DNA from: Streptomyces hygroscopicus | GTDB taxonomy: Bacteria > Actinomycetota > Actinomycetes > Streptomycetales > Streptomycetaceae | Assembly (NCBI GenBank): GCA_002021875.1 | Contig: CP018627.1 | Coordinates: forward strand, 7,936,001-8,000,000 | Length of the DNA: 64,000 nucleotides | Reading direction: 5' to 3' | Shown here: piece after piece, positions 59,901 through 64,000 of the stretch | Position numbering within the stretch: the stretch's first letter is position 1 | Layout: every line of letters begins with the position of its first letter | The notes under the pieces: generated by a model | The model's input: only the letters and a program-made list of their open reading frames with translations | Databases searched by the model: none | Told to the model about the DNA's origin: nothing | Program-made: the position numbers and the translations under genes

Positions 59901-60096
59901 CGTGACGTTTTCGGCACGACGTCCTCGGCGCTTGAAGGCCCTTCGGACATGCGGCGAAGGGTGCGCCTCGGGCGTACCGGATGCGGTGATCCGGCGGCCG
60001 TCAAGTGCGCGTCCGCACCGCCCAGTATGGTGGTGCCGCCGCCGAGCCGCCCGCGCGAGGTCTGACGGGCGGCGGAGCTAACTGGGAGAACCTGCT

Positions 60097-62310
60097 TTGA
60101 GCCGTGAATCTGACAGTTCGTCCTCCGGGCCCCGGGAGGGAAGCGGCGGTGCCGCCTACCCGTCGGGCACCCCGCCGTACGGATCCCGCCAGTACCCCTC
60201 GCCGAACCCCACGCAGGAGGCTCCGCAGGAGTTCGCCGACGACGGGCAGGCGCGGGCCGCGGCCAAGCCGGAGGAGCCGAAGACCGAGACCACGCTGACG
60301 ACCCGGATCAAGATCAACATTCCGGGGTCGCGGCCCATCCCGCCGGTGGTCATGCGCACGCCCGTCGCGGAGGACGGCGTACCCGCGCAGCGCTCCGGCG
60401 GGGACGACGACGCCCCCGAGCCCACCAGCGCCCTGCCCCGGGTCGACTACACGCCGACGCCGGAGCGCGGTGTGCCGGCCGAGCCCGGCGGGCCCGACGA
60501 GCCTTCCGAGAACCGCGAGAAGAAGGGCGACGGCGAGCAGCGGACCAGCGACTGGTTCTCGCCCCGTAGGCCCAGGGGCGGTTCGTCGGCCACCGGCAGT
60601 ACGCCGACGCCGCCGATGACCCCGGCCCCGGACACCACCCAGGGGTTCCCCGCGCCGGACACCACGCAGGGATTCCCCTCCCCGGAGACCACTCAGGGAT
60701 TCCCGGCGCCGGACACCACCCAGGGGTTCCCCGCTCCGGAGATCACCCAGGGGTTCCCGGCCCCGCAGCAGGGCGGCGGCCCCGCCGCCGATCTGCCGTA
60801 CTTCACCGACGCCCAGGCCCCGTCCGGGCACCCCGAGCCGACCGGGCCGACCACCGGCCCGGTCACCGGCGACATGTTCATGCCGCCGTCCGGCCCCGGT
60901 GCGGGCCCGCACGACAGTGAGTTGCTGGCCCCGCCCGGACCGGGCCCCGCCGGCGGCCTGTACGGCGGTGACCCGCAGACGCCTCCGGGCGGAGTGGGGC
61001 CGCTGGCCGGCGGCGGCCCGGCCGCCCAGCCGCCGACCCCGCCGGGCGGCTCGCCGATGTCCGGCAGCCTCGGCGCCACCACCGGCGCGGGCCCGCTGAC
61101 CGGCCCCGGCGACGGCTTCGCGAACGGCCTCGGGAGCGATCCGTCCCCCTCGCTGTTCCGCGACCCCGAGCCCACGCCGGGCGGCGGGGTGCCGCCGGAC
61201 CAGATCTCCAGCGACACGCTGGTCAGCGGGGTGCCCGTGGTGCCGTCGGGCGAGGGCCGGGCCAGGCCGCCGGCGCCGCCCGCCCCGGGCGGTCCGGGAG
61301 CCCCGGCGCCCGGCGGCGACAGCGCCCCGGCGCCGTCCGCCCCGAAGGCCGGCAAGCCCAAGAAGAAGGGCCGTTCCAAGGTCGTCATGGTCGCGGGCCT
61401 GCTGTTCGTGATCGCGGGCGGGGCCTACGCCGCCGGTCTGGTGATGAACCACGCCGATGTGCCGAACGGCACCACCGTCCTCGGCGTCGACATCGGCGGC
61501 AGCTCCAAGGAGGTCGCCGTCGACAAGCTGGACGCCGCGCTGGGCAAGCGCACCACCGCCCCGCTGACGGTGTCGGTCGACGGCCAGCAGAAGGAGATCA
61601 AGCCCTCCGTCGCGGGCCTGGCGCTCGACACCGAGGCCACGGTCCGGGACGTCGCGGGCCGGGACTACAACCCGGTCACCGTGATCGGCTCGCTCTTCGG
61701 CGGCACCCATGAGGCCGACCCCGCGGTCACGGTCGACGAGGAGAAGCTGCGGGACGCCCTGGAGCGGCTCGCGGGCCACTCCGGCACGGCCCGCGAGGGC
61801 GGCATCGACTTCAGCTCCGGCAAGCCCGTCGCGGTGTACGGCAAGGAGGGCAAGGGGCTGGACGTGGACACGGCGGTCAAGGCCGTCTCGGAAGGGTTCC
61901 GCCTGCGCGCCGAGACCGGCCAGAACAAGGCCATCACCCTGCCGGTCGCCGTCCGCCGCCCCACGGTCAGCGACGCCGAGGTCGACCGGAAGATGAAGAG
62001 CTTCGCCAAGCCCGCGATGTCGGGTCTGGTCACGGTGCAGACGGACGCCCAGCACTCGATTCCGTTCGGCCCGGACAAGTCGCTGCCGAAGATCCTTTCC
62101 ATGAAGGTGATCGACGGCAAGCTGGTGGAGCACTACGACCTGCCCGTCCTCAAGCAGCTCTACGGCGGCACCTTCGACGGCGTTCTGCTCGAGCGGGGCG
62201 ACGGCAGCAAGAAGCCCGTCACCCCCGAGGACGTGGAGTCCGCGCTGCGGCAGGCGCTGCTCGGCAAGACGCCCAGCGACCGCATCGGCGTCATCGGCAA
62301 GGAGAACTGA
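60097..62310 (+). CDS. PG_binding_4 (YoaR-like) membrane protein with long disordered N-terminus
   Basis: This 737-residue protein has a cytosolic, Pro/Gly-rich, disordered N-terminal region of about 425 residues, a single transmembrane helix (about 429-450: VVMVAGLLFVIAGGAYAAGL) and an extracellular part with repeated putative peptidoglycan-binding domains of the PF12229 type (VPNGTTVLGVDIGGSSKEVAVDKLDAAL and later copies). Within the N-terminal part, residues 177-221 are five tandem copies of a nine-residue unit (APDTTQGFP and variants). Basic residues (KKKGRSK) precede the helix. The start is TTG at 60097 with GGGAG upstream. It probably links cytosolic partners to the cell wall. Confidence 0.83.
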   Translation: MSRESDSSSSGPREGSGGAAYPSGTPPYGSRQYPSPNPTQEAPQEFADDGQARAAAKPEEPKTETTLTTRIKINIPGSRPIPPVVMRTPVAEDGVPAQRSGGDDDAPEPTSALPRVDYTPTPERGVPAEPGGPDEPSENREKKGDGEQRTSDWFSPRRPRGGSSATGSTPTPPMTPAPDTTQGFPAPDTTQGFPSPETTQGFPAPDTTQGFPAPEITQGFPAPQQGGGPAADLPYFTDAQAPSGHPEPTGPTTGPVTGDMFMPPSGPGAGPHDSELLAPPGPGPAGGLYGGDPQTPPGGVGPLAGGGPAAQPPTPPGGSPMSGSLGATTGAGPLTGPGDGFANGLGSDPSPSLFRDPEPTPGGGVPPDQISSDTLVSGVPVVPSGEGRARPPAPPAPGGPGAPAPGGDSAPAPSAPKAGKPKKKGRSKVVMVAGLLFVIAGGAYAAGLVMNHADVPNGTTVLGVDIGGSSKEVAVDKLDAALGKRTTAPLTVSVDGQQKEIKPSVAGLALDTEATVRDVAGRDYNPVTVIGSLFGGTHEADPAVTVDEEKLRDALERLAGHSGTAREGGIDFSSGKPVAVYGKEGKGLDVDTAVKAVSEGFRLRAETGQNKAITLPVAVRRPTVSDAEVDRKMKSFAKPAMSGLVTVQTDAQHSIPFGPDKSLPKILSMKVIDGKLVEHYDLPVLKQLYGGTFDGVLLERGDGSKKPVTPEDVESALRQALLGKTPSDRIGVIGKEN

Positions 62311-62331
62311 GCGGGCCCCGCTCGTTCACCA

Positions 62332-62365
62332 CGCGGCCCCCGCCCGGCACCGGGCGGGGGCCGCG
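62332..62365. terminator. GC hairpin after the PG_binding_4 gene
   Basis: Sixteen-base arms (CGCGGCCCCCGCCCGG and complement) separated by CA, 22 bp after the stop codon. It ends the upstream transcript before the ABC exporter genes. Confidence 0.75.
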
Positions 62366-62397
62366 CCGTGTCTCCCCGGCGCGTCATGCCCCGACCC

Positions 62398-62411
62398 ATG
62401 ACATCTGTCAT
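62398..62411. promoter_or_regulatory. ATGACA-TC-TGTCAT palindrome upstream of the ABC exporter
   Basis: Perfect six-base arms separated by two bases, 60 bp upstream of the exporter ATPase start. ABC exporters of this layout are often followed by a sensor kinase and LuxR-type response regulator; such a regulator could bind here. Those genes would lie beyond the window. Confidence 0.5.
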
Positions 62412-62471
62412 CCCCAGGTCACGACCGCTGACACTGCCGGGCGCCGCCCGCCCTCGGCCAGCCTTGTGGCC

Positions 62472-63449
62472 ATGACCGCAACGACCGCTGTTTCCGCCCC
62501 CGGCACCGGGGCCGCCACCACGGGCGCCCCGCCCGTGGTCCGCTTCGAGAAGGTGAACAAGAGCTACGGCAGTGTGCGCGCCGTGGCCGATCTCGATCTC
62601 ACGCTGTACCCGGGGGAGACCGTCGCCCTGCTGGGCCCCAACGGCGCCGGCAAGTCCTCCAGCCTCGATCTGCTGCTCGGCCTGCGCCACCCCGACTCCG
62701 GCCGGGTGGAGGTCTTCGGCACCACTCCGCGCCAGGCCATCGTCCGTGGCCGGGTCGGCGCGATGCTGCAGAGCGGCGCTCTGATGGAGGACGTGACGGT
62801 CCGCGAACTGGTGGGGCTGGCCCGCGATCTGCACCCCAAGGGCCATCCGGTGGACGAGGTGCTGGAGCGGGCGGGGATCGCCGAGATCGCCTCCCGCAAG
62901 GTGAACAAGCTCTCCGGCGGTCAGGAGCAGCGGGTGCGCTTCGCGTTCGCCACCGCCGGCGCCTCCGATCTGATCGTGCTGGACGAGCCCACGACCGGTA
63001 TGGACGTGTCGTCCCGGCAGACCTTCTGGGGCGCGATGCGGGAGCAGACGAAGCAGGGCCGCACCATCCTGTTCGCCACCCACTACCTCGATGAGGCCGA
63101 CGCCATCGCCGACCGGGTGATCGTGCTGCACGGCGGCCGGGTGCTGGCCGACGGCTCGTCAGCCGAGATCAAGGCGATGGCGGGGGCCCGGCGGATCTCC
63201 TTCGAGCTGGACGGGCCGATCGACGAGACGACGCTGCGCGCCCTGCCCGCGCTGACCGGGATCGAGATCTCGGGGCGTACCGTACGAATCCGGTCCACCG
63301 ACGCGGACGCGACCGTGCACGCGGTCTACGGGCTGGGGCTCTATCCCCACGGCCTGGAGGTCACCGGCCTCGGCCTGGAGCAGGCGTTCCTCGCCATCAC
63401 CGACGCCGCCACCGACGCCGCGCTCACAGTTGAGGAGTCCGCACGATGA
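62472..63449 (+). CDS. ABC exporter ATP-binding protein
   Basis: This 325-residue ATPase is of the drug/lipid exporter class (DrrA/CcmA-like). Walker A is GPNGAGKS, signature LSGGQEQRVRFAFA (with Glu in place of the usual Arg-Gln pattern), Walker B LIVLDEPTTGMD and switch LFATHYLDEAD. A C-terminal ACT-like extension of about 80 residues ends LGLEQAFLAITD. ATG at 62472 is chosen over GTG 62466. It overlaps the permease gene by four bases (ATGA). The substrate is unknown. Confidence 0.9.
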   Translation: MTATTAVSAPGTGAATTGAPPVVRFEKVNKSYGSVRAVADLDLTLYPGETVALLGPNGAGKSSSLDLLLGLRHPDSGRVEVFGTTPRQAIVRGRVGAMLQSGALMEDVTVRELVGLARDLHPKGHPVDEVLERAGIAEIASRKVNKLSGGQEQRVRFAFATAGASDLIVLDEPTTGMDVSSRQTFWGAMREQTKQGRTILFATHYLDEADAIADRVIVLHGGRVLADGSSAEIKAMAGARRISFELDGPIDETTLRALPALTGIEISGRTVRIRSTDADATVHAVYGLGLYPHGLEVTGLGLEQAFLAITDAATDAALTVEESAR

Positions 63450-64000
63450 AGGCGCTGGTCAAGCTGGAGATCGCGCGGACCCTGCGCAATCGCAAGTTCA
63501 TGTTCTTCACGGTCATCTATCCGTCCGTGCTCTTCCTGCTGATCGCGGGCAGCACCGACGCCGACGACCGCGTGCCCGGCACCCGGCTGTCCATGCCGCT
63601 CTACTACATGGTCGCGATGGCCTCCTTCGGGGCGCTGACCGCCGGGCTGATGGGCAACGGCGAGCGGATCGCCAAGGAGCGCGAGGGCGGCTGGACCCGG
63701 CAGCTTCGGCTCACCCGGCTGCCCGGGCGCGGCTATGTGGCGGCCAAGATCGCGGTGGGCGCGGTGGCCACCCTGCCGTCGATCGTGATCGTCTTCGTGG
63801 TGGCCGCCGCCGTCAAGGGCGTACGGCTGGACGCCGCCTGGCAGTGGGCGGCGCTGACCGGCGCCATCTGGGCGGGCTCCCTGGTCTTCGCCGCGCTGGG
63901 GGTGGCCATCGGCTATCTGGCGACCGGGGACGCGGTCCGCCCGCTGACCATGATCATCTACTTCGGTCTGTCGATCCTCGGCGGGCTGTGGATGCCGACC
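63446..64000 (+). CDS. ABC-2 type exporter permease, N-terminal part (partial)
   Basis: The first 185 residues are in the window; the gene runs off the end. It begins MKALVKLEIARTLRNRKFMFFTVIYPSVLFLLIAG, a typical ABC-2 permease start with an amphipathic elbow helix. At least four hydrophobic segments follow, with ERIAKEREGGWTRQLRLTRLP, the coupling-helix region. Start ATG 63446 overlaps the ATPase stop by four bases. It pairs with that ATPase as an exporter. Confidence 0.9.
   Translation, partial: MKALVKLEIARTLRNRKFMFFTVIYPSVLFLLIAGSTDADDRVPGTRLSMPLYYMVAMASFGALTAGLMGNGERIAKEREGGWTRQLRLTRLPGRGYVAAKIAVGAVATLPSIVIVFVVAAAVKGVRLDAAWQWAALTGAIWAGSLVFAALGVAIGYLATGDAVRPLTMIIYFGLSILGGLWMPT

Noticed and set aside
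1..64000. tRNA, rRNA or tmRNA gene
   Set aside because: No cloverleaf with TTC-arm consensus or rRNA-like block was noticed on either strand. A covariance-model scan would be needed to exclude it fully.

Overview
The window looks like chromosomal DNA of a Streptomyces or a close relative. GC content is very high, coding sequence favours G or C at third codon positions, GTG and TTG starts occur, and the gene content is typical of the genus: a bldK-type oligopeptide importer, mshB for mycothiol, a DUF397 gene with a DUF5753 regulator remnant, and a PAS-GAF-SpoIIE-HATPase phosphatase. Calls rest on translated sequence, recognisable family motifs, spacing and remembered gene order; no database search was run.

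Region 1 (1-12.1 kb) is accessory. It holds the end of a DUF4143 ATPase, a decayed DUF5914/Rieske-like gene, and an SDR. A LysR regulator sits divergent from a small catabolic-looking set (ferredoxin-fold protein, SDR, AAHS aromatic-acid transporter), with a perfect 21-bp palindrome between them. Next come a PIN toxin-antitoxin pair with a palindrome over the antitoxin ribosome-binding site, a Uma2 nuclease-like gene and an M1 aminopeptidase lipoprotein. The region ends in a divergent module: an APH-fold kinase against an XRE-TPR regulator carrying two TTA codons, followed by a small protein built from two copies of one repeat.

Region 2 (12.2-30 kb) carries transport and core metabolism. It contains a GntR regulator, an NCS1 permease with an eight-cysteine tail, an APC permease, a SPOR-like protein, a Nudix hydrolase and the multidomain phosphatase. 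A three-gene succinate dehydrogenase follows that resembles mycobacterial Sdh1, then an orphan LpqW-like lipoprotein beside typA.

Region 3 (30-54 kb) has three complete five-gene oligopeptide ABC importers. Opp1 (+, 30.1-36.0 kb) and Opp2 (-, 38.1-43.9 kb) converge on a short island: a broken RelE-like toxin with an intact DUF6247 partner, a beheaded DUF5753 regulator, DUF397 and one hypothetical gene. After a frameshifted epoxide hydrolase, a second PIN module and a GNAT gene comes the third importer (-, 47.5-53.9 kb). Its order permease, binding protein, permease, ATPase, ATPase matches bldKABCDE of S. coelicolor. BldK there imports an extracellular signal needed for aerial development.

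Region 4 (54-64 kb) carries a membrane protein with Gly/Tyr and Pro tails, an S9 peptidase, mshB with a DUF6113 gene, a repeat-rich PG_binding_4 membrane protein, and an ABC exporter cut by the window edge. The backbone typA, lpqW-like ... mshB is also the order in mycobacteria, so the peptide transporters and island appear to lie between conserved actinobacterial landmarks.
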